A model generated the notes under the pieces. The model ran no database searches, was not told the origin of the DNA, and saw nothing but the letters and a program-made list of their open reading frames with translations. A DNA stretch of 7,575 bases from Scatocola faecipullorum (GTDB lineage Bacteria; Pseudomonadota; Alphaproteobacteria; RF32; CAG-239), in the NCBI GenBank assembly GCA_018714685.1, contig DVNC01000013.1, positions 1 to 7,575 of the forward strand, given 5' to 3'. The position numbers and the translations under genes are program-made. Position 1 is the stretch's first letter. Each line of letters opens with the position of its first letter. Positions 1 through 5,668 of the stretch are shown one piece after another.

Positions 1-86
1 TGCTGCTGTAATCTTTCTATGTACCGGCGGATATTTATTGCCTCCCTATTTAATCCTGCCTCAATCCCCTCGCTATTCTTCTTCAC
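1..86 (-). CDS. 5' part of an unidentified gene running off the left edge
   Basis: An open frame begins at a GTG (84-86) and stays open to the window edge, giving 28 codons. The start is chosen because a GGAG Shine-Dalgarno element (94-97) lies 7 nt upstream. The visible peptide is charged and probably helical, starting MKKNSEGIEAGLNREAIN and continuing with IRRYIERLQQ. Its first 14 nt overlap the end of the endonuclease-like reading frame upstream, an arrangement typical of translationally coupled genes. Codon choice (AGG, GAG, GGG) matches that neighbour and differs from the rest of the window. I do not recognise the family, and too little is visible to propose a function. The frame could be fortuitous, but the ribosome-binding site and overlap favour a real gene. 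Confidence 0.4.
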   Translation of the reverse strand, partial: MKKNSEGIEAGLNREAINIRRYIERLQQ

Positions 87-375
87 GCCCCTTCTCCGGA
101 CTTGCTCTGAATACTTCCTCCGGCTGCAAAAGAGCCTCTCCTGAAACCGTTTCTCTCAGTGCCGCCCTCTCTTCCTTATCCTCGCCTAGCTCAACCTCCA
201 GCACCATGTGGTCGCTTCGCGTCAGCCACTCTCTTCCACCATGTATCCTGAACGCCTCCGCTCTCCTCAATAACCCTCTCCCCAACCACGCGTAATCTAT
301 ATGATAACCTCGCCTCTTTATGCGATGGTAATGAAGCGACGCTGCTATATCATATTTAGTGCGGATTGCGATGAA
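73..375 (-). pseudogene. C-terminal remnant of an endonuclease/exonuclease/phosphatase (EEP) family protein
   Basis: This minus-strand frame is open from a stop at 418-420 down to a TAG at 73-75. It contains the C-terminal signature of EEP-fold hydrolases: LHYHRIKRRGYHIDYAWLG, then about 20 residues further on EWLTRSDHMVLEVEL. The HIDY aspartate region and the SDH histidine are the last conserved catalytic segments of that fold, which hydrolyses phosphodiester or phosphate ester bonds. The N-terminal two thirds, carrying the metal-binding Asn and Glu motifs, is absent. There is no ATG, GTG or TTG between the upstream stop and a TTG at 283-285, which already lies inside the homologous region, so no intact product is expected. 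The left boundary of homology, about 340-375, is my estimate. About 30-65 nt separate it from the cold-shock gene stop. Base composition is purine-rich compared with the neighbours. An acquired or rearranged fragment is the best reading. Confidence 0.6.
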
Positions 376-390
376 AAGAAAATTGCAGAT

Positions 391-411
391 AAAAAAATAA
401 AGCGGTTTATT
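391..411 (-). terminator. Weak Rho-independent terminator candidate of the cold-shock gene
   Basis: On the minus strand AATAAA (406-411) can pair with TTTATT (396-401) around a CCGC loop, followed directly by five further T residues (391-395). The stem is A/T only and overlaps the stop codon at 407-409, so folding would be weak. The position and T-run fit a terminator, but confidence is limited. Confidence 0.35.
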
Positions 412-616
412 GGTTAATTATTTCCACATTTTCCGCTGCCGGACGACCTTTGTCATCATAAATTTCAAATCTAACTTTTTGTCCGGGCAACAGGCGCTTT
501 AATCCTGATTTTTGCAGAAGCGTCGCGTGTATAAAAATATCTTTCACATTTGCTTCCGATTGTATGAAACCGTATCCCTTTTTCATATTGTACCATTTGA
601 CCGTACCTTCTAACAT
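407..616 (-). CDS. Cold-shock domain protein (CspA family)
   Basis: This 69-residue protein is a single cold-shock domain, the usual length for CspA-type proteins. These small cytoplasmic beta-barrels bind single-stranded RNA or DNA and act as RNA chaperones during cold or other stress. The N-terminus MLEGTVKWYN, the RNP1 motif KGYGFI (residues 13-18) and the RNP2 motif DIFIHAT (26-32) are all present with their aromatic residues, so nucleic-acid binding should be intact. The ATG at 614-616 is preceded by an AAAGGA ribosome-binding site (625-630) with an 8-nt spacer. A good sigma-70-type promoter lies about 50 nt upstream, giving a leader of roughly 44 nt. The gene is divergent from mntP. Which member of the csp family it is cannot be told, so no symbol is given. 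Cold induction is not shown by the sequence. Confidence 0.93.
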   Translation of the reverse strand: MLEGTVKWYNMKKGYGFIQSEANVKDIFIHATLLQKSGLKRLLPGQKVRFEIYDDKGRPAAENVEIINQ

Positions 617-666
617 TAATAAAATCCTTTGGATGGTGAATAGATACCAGCTTGATTGGTAAATAA

Positions 667-694
667 ATTATATATCTGATTTTTTTTAGGACAA
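667..694 (-). promoter_or_regulatory. Sigma-70-type promoter for the cold-shock gene
   Basis: Read on the minus strand, a -35 element TTGTCC (689-694) and a perfect -10 element TATAAT (667-672) are separated by 16 bp, part of which is an A8 tract. Transcription would start near 660, about 44 nt before the start codon. Confidence 0.6.
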
Positions 695-773
695 TATAAC
701 ATTTTTCTTTCTTAGATATCGAAAAATTATGACACTCAAAAAAAGACAGGATATTGTAAAAGTGAAATTATTC

Positions 774-802
774 TTGAGAAGTTAAAATAAATCGGTTATT
801 GG
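774..802 (+). promoter_or_regulatory. Weak promoter candidate for mntP
   Basis: TTGAGA (774-779) resembles a -35 box, and TATTGG (797-802) sits 17 bp downstream as a poor -10. The start would be about 20 nt ahead of the mntP ATG. The match is weak. I found no yybP-ykoY-like manganese riboswitch and no obvious MntR palindrome in 617-827. Confidence 0.25.
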
Positions 803-827
803 TAAAACGACAATTCTGGAGCCGTCA

Positions 828-1394
828 ATGACTTTATTTGATATTTTTCTTTTGGGACTGGCATTATCCGTAGATGCTTTTGTCGTCTCTTTTTCTTATG
901 GACTGGTGCTGAAGCCGCACCGAATGTCTAATGGGCTGAAATTGGGAGCCGCAACCGGTTTTTTCCAGTTTTTAATGCCGGTTATCGGCTGGTACGGTGC
1001 TCGCAGCATCAACCGCTATATCGAGAGCATTGATCATTGGCTGGCTTTTTTTGTGTTTCTGGCTCTGGGAGTTAAAATTATAAACGATGCTCTGTATGAA
1101 GAGGCGGAAGAGAAGCAGCCTCTGCAAAAAAAATTAACTCTTCAAGCCCTGTTTATGATAGGCATTGCTACCAGCATTGACGCTTTGGTGACCGGCGCAA
1201 CAATTTACTTTATGCAGACGCCGATTTGGTTGTCAGCCGTTATTATCGGCTGCACCACATTTGCCTGTGCCGCTTTCGGCTATGGCTTATGCCGCGTTTT
1301 AAAACGATTTTCGACAAAATACCTTGAAGTGGCAGCCGGCATAATTTTGATAGCTTTAGGCTGTAAAGTCCTTTTTGAACATCTTTCTGCTTAA
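828..1394 (+). CDS. mntP: Manganese efflux pump MntP
   Basis: This 188-residue inner-membrane protein has the full length of the MntP (DUF204) family, which exports Mn2+ and protects cells from manganese excess. Six hydrophobic segments are arranged as two repeats. Each repeat carries the family signature: LALSVDAFVVS (residues 11-21, Asp16) in the first and IGIATSIDALVTG (111-123, Asp118) in the second. These paired aspartates are the conserved charged positions of the family and are probably in the ion pathway. The loop between the halves, around residues 88-103, is acidic then basic. The ATG is preceded by GGAG (818-821) with a 6-nt spacer. The gene diverges from the cold-shock gene and has no clear terminator of its own. 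Manganese control is expected from the family but no operator was recognised. Confidence 0.93.
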   Translation: MTLFDIFLLGLALSVDAFVVSFSYGLVLKPHRMSNGLKLGAATGFFQFLMPVIGWYGARSINRYIESIDHWLAFFVFLALGVKIINDALYEEAEEKQPLQKKLTLQALFMIGIATSIDALVTGATIYFMQTPIWLSAVIIGCTTFACAAFGYGLCRVLKRFSTKYLEVAAGIILIALGCKVLFEHLSA

Positions 1395-1425
1395 AGAACG
1401 GAAACAATACTGGACAAAAAAAGAT

Positions 1426-1457
1426 TAATTTGTTATGTTCAACGCAATAACAAATTA
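1426..1457. repeat. Perfect 11-bp inverted repeat with 10-nt spacer
   Basis: TAATTTGTTAT (1426-1436) and ATAACAAATTA (1447-1457) are exact reverse complements separated by GTTCAACGCA. The element ends 21 nt before the next start codon. There is no T-run after it, so a transcription terminator is less likely than a regulator-binding operator or a leader hairpin. Confidence 0.65.
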
Positions 1458-1478
1458 TGAATTTAATAATTATATCAA

Positions 1479-1862
1479 ATGAAAAAGTTACTTTCTTTGA
1501 GTGTAAGTGCTGTACTGCTGCTTATGACTGTTCATTTCCGCCTTTGGGGATTTGTTTATGTCGGTTGGATTTGTATGCTCCTGTTGGTTTTCTTGTGGGT
1601 TTGGCTCCTGTGGGGCGAAAATTTTCTCTGGGAACGAAAACTTGCGGAATGGTTTGAAAAAGCTATCAATAACCCGGGCATAGCCGCGGAACCGGAAGAT
1701 TTTGTCGTCAGGGAGGTCCTTCGGGACGAATCTCCCCTGCTTGCCGAAAGTCTTTACCGGATTTATAAACGCAAAGCCGTCGAAACGCTCGATATCGGAC
1801 AAAGTCGCCGCTATTTGAAACTTTGTTCCCACCTGCAAAAAATACAGAGATTTTCAAAATAA
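1479..1862 (+). CDS. Small membrane-anchored protein of unknown function (first of a pair)
   Basis: I do not recognise a family for this 127-residue protein. Its N-terminal 45 residues are strongly hydrophobic: residues 4-20 and 24-45 could form a helical hairpin, or the first could be a signal-like segment. They end in the aromatic motif LLWGEN. The remaining 80 residues are polar and probably helical, rich in Arg, Glu and Lys, and should be cytoplasmic if both segments span the membrane. The ATG at 1479 is the plausible start but has no Shine-Dalgarno sequence. An ATG at 1457 opens a different, shadow frame. The gene follows mntP after the inverted repeat and precedes a similarly built protein by 26 nt, so the two are probably co-transcribed. 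Coding is supported by the organised hydrophobic/polar layout and by the paired arrangement. Confidence 0.65.
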   Translation: MKKLLSLSVSAVLLLMTVHFRLWGFVYVGWICMLLLVFLWVWLLWGENFLWERKLAEWFEKAINNPGIAAEPEDFVVREVLRDESPLLAESLYRIYKRKAVETLDIGQSRRYLKLCSHLQKIQRFSK

Positions 1863-1888
1863 TTACTAACCGTAAAATCCTTATCGAG

Positions 1889-2302
1889 ATGAAAACAAAT
1901 TTTTGGTTGGGTGCCTTGTTCGGTGCCGGAGTGTTGTTAAGTTTGTGGGATGCCAGGTTTTGGTTCCCCGTTGTTTTAATCGTTCTGCTTGCTCTGTGGG
2001 GAGAATATAATTCCCGCCCCGGCAAGAAAAATGAGGCCAAAAGCCGGAAGATATTCGAAACCTTTCGTGAAAATGTCGAATATTTTGACAATGAGTGGAT
2101 GGTCAACAAAGAGCTGAACCGGTATCCGGTCAGACACTTGTGTTATCTTCGCGATGCGCTCAAAAAAGAAATTTTCCATTCCGGCGGCAGTGATATGCTG
2201 CTGACTGCCGGCGAAGAAGCTGCAATGGACAGATATAACAGCCTCTGTCGGGAAATTTTAGAGAAAGTAGAAAAGAGAATACCGGATAAATATCTGGATT
2301 AA
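1889..2302 (+). CDS. Small membrane-anchored protein of unknown function (second of a pair)
   Basis: This 137-residue protein has the same plan as the gene just upstream. Hydrophobic segments at residues 6-20 and 25-38 end in ALWGEY, and a polar helical domain of about 95 residues follows. Shared features include the WGE motif at the membrane boundary, the block VNKEL (upstream copy VREVL), and a late RYNSLCREIL segment matching RYLKLCSHL. These point to an old tandem duplication, although identity is low. The frame is open further upstream to a TTG at 1823, but the ATG at 1889 is preferred. It avoids overlap with the previous gene and puts the MKTNFW start at a natural membrane-protein N-terminus. 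No strong ribosome-binding site is visible. The gene ends at a strong terminator. Function is unknown. Confidence 0.7.
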   Translation: MKTNFWLGALFGAGVLLSLWDARFWFPVVLIVLLALWGEYNSRPGKKNEAKSRKIFETFRENVEYFDNEWMVNKELNRYPVRHLCYLRDALKKEIFHSGGSDMLLTAGEEAAMDRYNSLCREILEKVEKRIPDKYLD

Positions 2303-2333
2303 AGCAAAAGGGGCGTTATGCCCCTTTTGCTTT
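2301..2333. terminator. Bidirectional Rho-independent terminator between convergent genes
   Basis: A perfect 14-bp stem pairs AAAGCAAAAGGGGC (2301-2314) with GCCCCTTTTGCTTT (2320-2333) around a GTTAT loop. The GC-rich core is flanked by A-runs on one side and T-runs on the other in both orientations. It begins at the stop codon of the plus-strand small protein gene and lies 3 nt beyond the stop of the minus-strand thioesterase gene, so it should end both transcripts. Confidence 0.9.
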
Positions 2334-2336
2334 ATA

Positions 2337-3080
2337 TTAAGAACGCTTCTGCCATTTAATTCGGACTTTAGCCAGCTCTCGGCCGTCGCTCAGCGCCGTA
2401 ATGTCATGCAAAGAAACGTTTTCCTGTATTTCTGTGATTATTTTAACCCGTTCGCCGTAGTGGCCTTCCTTTTTAAAGGCGATTTCAAGCTCCTGCGGCA
2501 CATGTTCGAGGCGAAACGCCGGATCGACCGATTCGCTGGCCCAAAGCGGATAGACAGCGTTGTTAACGTGGTTATTGACATCAATATCATCATAACGGAC
2601 TTTAAACTCAGTTGTTGTATCTTCTTTTTCAGGCTGAGGAAGCTTGGCAAAATCCGTTTCCAAAGCCCTTTCGGGGATAACCTGATAATCGGGCAGATTC
2701 TCACGCAGTCCGACCGGACGCTTCTTGGCAAAATCAATTAAAATCCATTGACTGGCGGCAACGATAATCGGATGTCCGGTTTCATCCTCCACCCGGAAAT
2801 CTCTGATGGCTCCCAGCCTGCGCTCTTCACAGGGCCAAGTAATGACTTTGATTGTTTCGTGCCAACGCGGCAGCCGGTCAATTCCGATGTGATAATTAGA
2901 GCCGACCCAGGCCAGCCCTTTGGTTTGGCAGAAATCATATCCGAGCCCCATTTGATTGGCGTGGCTGTCAGCGACATCCTGAAAAATATTGAGCAGCGTA
3001 ATCAAACGCAGTTGACCGTCCCGGTCACATTCATAGCTGCGAACCGGATATTCCCGTATAAATTTCTCAATTTTTGACAT
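2337..3080 (-). CDS. Acyl-ACP thioesterase (FatA/FatB-like, double hot-dog)
   Basis: This 247-residue cytoplasmic enzyme has the length and layout of bacterial acyl-ACP thioesterases, which release free fatty acids from acyl carrier protein. The first hot-dog domain covers about residues 8-125, with RSYECDRDGQLRL and LLNIFQDVADSHA. The second starts near 157 and carries the catalytic-type motif RYDDIDVNNHVNNAVY (162-177), with Asp167, Asn169 and His171 equivalent to the D-x-N-x-H of plant FatA/FatB. The segment EIAFKKEG (199-206) occupies the place of the further catalytic acidic residue. The ATG at 3078-3080 has an AAAGGA ribosome-binding site just upstream. It lies 14 nt inside the end of the RNase J-like gene, which implies translational coupling. 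The gene ends at the shared terminator. Chain-length preference cannot be read from the sequence. Confidence 0.9.
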   Translation of the reverse strand: MSKIEKFIREYPVRSYECDRDGQLRLITLLNIFQDVADSHANQMGLGYDFCQTKGLAWVGSNYHIGIDRLPRWHETIKVITWPCEERRLGAIRDFRVEDETGHPIIVAASQWILIDFAKKRPVGLRENLPDYQVIPERALETDFAKLPQPEKEDTTTEFKVRYDDIDVNNHVNNAVYPLWASESVDPAFRLEHVPQELEIAFKKEGHYGERVKIITEIQENVSLHDITALSDGRELAKVRIKWQKRS

Positions 3081-4605
3081 CTGTCCTTTTTCGCCTCCTC
3101 AGTTTCGGTTTTAAGGGATTTTGCCGTTGATGTAAATACATTTTAAATCTCCGCAGACAGCGGCGGTTGCTGATGGTGCGCCGCAGAAAGCCGATTCCCG
3201 AAGTCGCCGTTTGAAAAACTTCTTTCAGATAAGCCTGGTTGTCATTATAAACAACAACCAGCCATTTGGCGGGGAGTTCCTGAATCTTTTCATAGCCGTC
3301 TTTTCCCAACCGCCAAATTTCGTTGTTGGCCGGTGTCGGCGTTATCAGCTCCATACCGCAGAAAGCCGCCAGTTCCCGCACATTATCAATAACAAAAGCC
3401 GGCGTGTGCGTCGGGATAAACGTTGCCCGGGGCAGGTGAAGATGCAGATATTCCATATCGCCCCAAAACCCGTGGCCGAACCCTTGCAGTTCGGGGAATT
3501 CATCAACTCCGACGAATTTAATGTTGTGAGCATTAAGCTGCCCTTTCAGCGGATTAAAAAAGGTTTTGGCGGTAATAATGCCGAAACAGTTGCTCCGGTC
3601 GGCGTCAAACGCGGCGGAAATATGGTTATATGTGCCGATAACAACATAATTGTTATCCAGAGCGGCAATTTCGTCCCGCTCATGCGTATAAATAACTTTG
3701 ATTCGCTTGCCGGCCAGTTTGGTAAAGTTGATGCCGTATTTCTGTATCAAATGAAGATAGCCGTAAAAATCCGGATTACCAAAAAAGACAACATTCTTTT
3801 TGAGTTTCAAAGCTGCCAGAAAAGCAATGATATACATTTCGGGATGTGTCGGATATACCGGCAGAAAAATCTTTGGTTTATTGTGTTTTTGCAGCAGACT
3901 GACCAGCTTGCGGAAAGTTGTTACCTCTTTGGTGGCAAAACCATCGTCATAAATTCCGTAGAAGTCCGCCACCACATAATTTATGCTGCCTGACAGTTCA
4001 CGGATTCGTTTCAGGTCGGTCGGCTTGCGGAAATAGGTGGATTGGTCGATTTTCATATCTCCGGTATGATAAACAACCGCATGAGACGATTTGATAATAA
4101 AACCCAAACTGTCAAAACAGGTATGGCTGGAACTGATAGTCTCGATTTCCAAACTGCCGATTTTGATTTTGTCGCCGGGCGCAACGGTGATTTGAGCCGG
4201 GCGCTGAGTCTTGGGAATTTGATAGAATTTATACAAATCCTCCAGAATCATAAAGGTATATTTCCCGGCATAAAGATCCGGCAAATGATAGCCGGCCTTC
4301 AGATAATGAATGATGCCGTTAAGATGATCCGGATGAGAATGGGTCAAAAAAATGGCTTTGGCCGTATCATATTCCCCGACCAGCAGATTCCGAATATCCG
4401 GAACCGCGGCGGTTGAATTCTGAACGCCCAAAGCCTGATGGTTGTCAAACTTCCCCAAATCCACGATAATCGTAGTTCGGCGCAAGTTTCCTTCCTTGTT
4501 TGGTTGAAGGTCGGTATATCGGTAACAGTGCCCGCTGATTTGGTCAATATTGTTTCCGCCCAGCGGCTGCCAGTATAAACCGGCCTGATTAATTGCAGTA
4601 CTCAT
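3067..4605 (-). CDS. RNase J-like metallo-beta-lactamase/beta-CASP protein
   Basis: This 512-residue protein resembles ribonuclease J, the two-zinc endo/5'-exoribonuclease of RNA maturation and decay. Visible motifs are IIVDLG (46-51), the zinc motif THSHPDH (88-94: His89, His91, Asp93, His94), SSHTCFDSLGF (159-169, His161) and HTGDMKID (180-187, Asp183). The last three match RNase J's H-x-H-x-D-H, HSIPDSxG and HTGDxK blocks. A beta-CASP region follows, with VVADFYG (211-217), FGHGFWGD (376-383, His378) in place of the usual GHA block, and FIPTH (396-400, His400). The metal site looks complete, but the sequence is divergent from standard RNase J. The C-terminal 40 residues are very basic, ending LRRRKR, which suggests nucleic-acid contact. 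It starts 40 nt after the transglycosylase stop and overlaps the thioesterase gene by 14 nt. A second beta-CASP nuclease or a non-RNase hydrolase remains possible. Confidence 0.8.
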   Translation of the reverse strand: MSTAINQAGLYWQPLGGNNIDQISGHCYRYTDLQPNKEGNLRRTTIIVDLGKFDNHQALGVQNSTAAVPDIRNLLVGEYDTAKAIFLTHSHPDHLNGIIHYLKAGYHLPDLYAGKYTFMILEDLYKFYQIPKTQRPAQITVAPGDKIKIGSLEIETISSSHTCFDSLGFIIKSSHAVVYHTGDMKIDQSTYFRKPTDLKRIRELSGSINYVVADFYGIYDDGFATKEVTTFRKLVSLLQKHNKPKIFLPVYPTHPEMYIIAFLAALKLKKNVVFFGNPDFYGYLHLIQKYGINFTKLAGKRIKVIYTHERDEIAALDNNYVVIGTYNHISAAFDADRSNCFGIITAKTFFNPLKGQLNAHNIKFVGVDEFPELQGFGHGFWGDMEYLHLHLPRATFIPTHTPAFVIDNVRELAAFCGMELITPTPANNEIWRLGKDGYEKIQELPAKWLVVVYNDNQAYLKEVFQTATSGIGFLRRTISNRRCLRRFKMYLHQRQNPLKPKLRRRKRTDVKN

Positions 4606-4609
4606 TTTT

Positions 4610-4630
4610 TTTGGCTCTTTCTAAGCCAAA
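4610..4630 (-). promoter_or_regulatory. Stem-loop directly upstream of the RNase J-like start codon
   Basis: On the minus strand TTTGGCT (4624-4630) pairs with AGCCAAA (4610-4616) around a 7-nt loop, TAGAAAG. An A-run, not a T-run, follows and leads straight into the ATG, so this is not an intrinsic terminator for the transglycosylase transcript. The only Shine-Dalgarno-like sequence (AAAGAG) is partly in the loop and stem, so the hairpin could control translation or mark an mRNA processing site. Confidence 0.5.
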
Positions 4631-4645
4631 GTTTTATCAGTGTAT

Positions 4646-5422
4646 TTAGTTGCTCGCAATTAATTTGTTTCTTCTATACTCCGCTAATTTTGCTTCTCGC
4701 CATGCGCGAGCGTCAATCTTATTGGCGCCTTTGCGAACGGCTTCCGGCTTAACTGCTGCAACTTTAACCGCCGTCGGTGCCTTTCTGACTTCTTTTAACG
4801 CTGCTTTCTGGGCTTCGATACGTTCACCGAACAAACGTTCGTCATTGTCTTTGCTGGCCATTCTGACAACTTCATAAGCCGAAACGATTTTTTTCTTATA
4901 GCGCTGGGCCTTGTGCGGAGTGGTGGAATGATAAGCCATTGCCGCTTTTAACCAGTCTTTGCCTTTTTTAAGGTAAAGGCTTTTCAGGTATTTGGCTGCA
5001 TAGGTTACATTCTTCTGCGGATCTAAGGCGTCTTCAATGCTTTTAAAAGCTTTGCCGTGATATGAGAGGTTAATCTGCATACACCCGACGTCAATGCTTT
5101 TAACGCCCTGAGCCTGCAGTTTTTTGATTGCCTTGACAGCTTCAGCTTTGGTTTTGAAAAATTGTCCCTTGCCTTGGGCATTGATTGTCCAGGGCCAAGC
5201 CAGCGACTGCTGTTCTTTCTCGTTCCAGCGTCCGGTTTCAACGCTCGAGATTGTGGTGAGCAGGTGCTTTTTGATTTGGTATTCTTTTTCAATTTTTTTT
5301 GTGGCGTTCAGGCAGGCATAAGTATCGTCAGCAAAGTACTGACTGGCCTCTGCCCGAACCGGCTGAAGCAACATCAGCAGGATAACAAAAAACATTAAAA
5401 ATTTTGACACGAAACGTCGCAT
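4646..5422 (-). CDS. Secreted lytic transglycosylase with SLT domain
   Basis: This 258-residue protein cleaves peptidoglycan glycan strands in the periplasm, by family. A signal peptide is clear: basic MRRFVSK, a hydrophobic core at residues 8-20, and a likely cleavage around VRAEA (residues 22-26). The SLT domain follows: ISSVETGRW (58-66) with the catalytic Glu62, AWPWTIN (75-81), SIDVGCMQIN (109-118), AAKYLKSLY (142-150) and AMAYHS (161-166). The AWPW insert with the long GQFF...GVKSIDVGCMQIN stretch is the variant common in alphaproteobacteria. The C-terminal 70 residues are basic, Ala/Lys/Arg-rich and low in complexity, a possible wall-binding tail. The ATG has GAGGG upstream with about 9-nt spacing. 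A sigma-54-type promoter lies about 37 nt upstream. Only 40 nt separate its stop from the RNase J-like gene, so read-through is possible. Confidence 0.9.
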   Translation of the reverse strand: MRRFVSKFLMFFVILLMLLQPVRAEASQYFADDTYACLNATKKIEKEYQIKKHLLTTISSVETGRWNEKEQQSLAWPWTINAQGKGQFFKTKAEAVKAIKKLQAQGVKSIDVGCMQINLSYHGKAFKSIEDALDPQKNVTYAAKYLKSLYLKKGKDWLKAAMAYHSTTPHKAQRYKKKIVSAYEVVRMASKDNDERLFGERIEAQKAALKEVRKAPTAVKVAAVKPEAVRKGANKIDARAWREAKLAEYRRNKLIASN

Positions 5423-5458
5423 CCCTCTGTTCCCTCAAAATGGCCGCAAACATCCCTT

Positions 5459-5476
5459 ATGCAACTAATATGCCAA
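5459..5476 (-). promoter_or_regulatory. Sigma-54 (RpoN) -24/-12 promoter candidate
   Basis: Read on the minus strand the element is TTGGCATATTAGTTGCAT. It matches the TGGCAC-N5-TTGCA consensus at every position except T for the last C of the -24 box, with the exact GG-to-GC spacing. The predicted start is near 5450, about 28 nt before the transglycosylase start codon. AT-rich DNA upstream could accommodate a DNA-bending protein. A poorer sigma-70 match, TTGGAT then TATTTT, lies about 100 nt further upstream. Confidence 0.55.
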
Positions 5477-5668
5477 TTTCAGTCTGTGATTCGCCGAATT
5501 AAATAATTAAAAATTTTGAGGTTGGTTAATCTAAAATATAAACTCCCGATTACACATCCAAAACATTGATAATTAAGTATAATCAATAAGTTATAATTAA
5601 AAAACACAGCATGCACCTAAGCTATTTAAGCTCGGGCTCTGCCAAAAACAAGAGGGGTTATAGCATAA

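Noticed and set aside
38..295. Plus-strand open frame of 85 codons rich in Ser, Pro and Leu
   Set aside because: It lies opposite the EEP-like frame. Its low-complexity composition is what a purine-rich coding strand gives in antisense, and the minus strand carries recognisable motifs.
729..785. 18-codon frame upstream of mntP as a leader peptide
   Set aside because: It has no ribosome-binding site and no regulatory hairpins or metal-linked residues. It is short enough to arise by chance in AT-rich DNA.
617..827. Manganese riboswitch (yybP-ykoY type) before mntP
   Set aside because: The conserved GC-rich loops of that riboswitch are not visible in this very AT-rich spacer.
1457..1657. 66-codon frame overlapping the first small membrane protein
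   Set aside because: It is a frame-shifted shadow of the 1479-1862 gene. Its hydrophobic pattern is poorer and there is no ribosome-binding site.
3211..3993. Long 260-codon plus-strand frame
   Set aside because: It is antisense to the RNase J-like gene, whose catalytic motifs establish the coding strand. The antisense product shows no recognisable domain.
5573..5610. AT-rich repeated TATAATTA-like segments as an origin or repeat array
   Set aside because: The copies are imperfect and expected in such AT-rich intergenic DNA. No regular spacing or DnaA-box-like motifs were seen.
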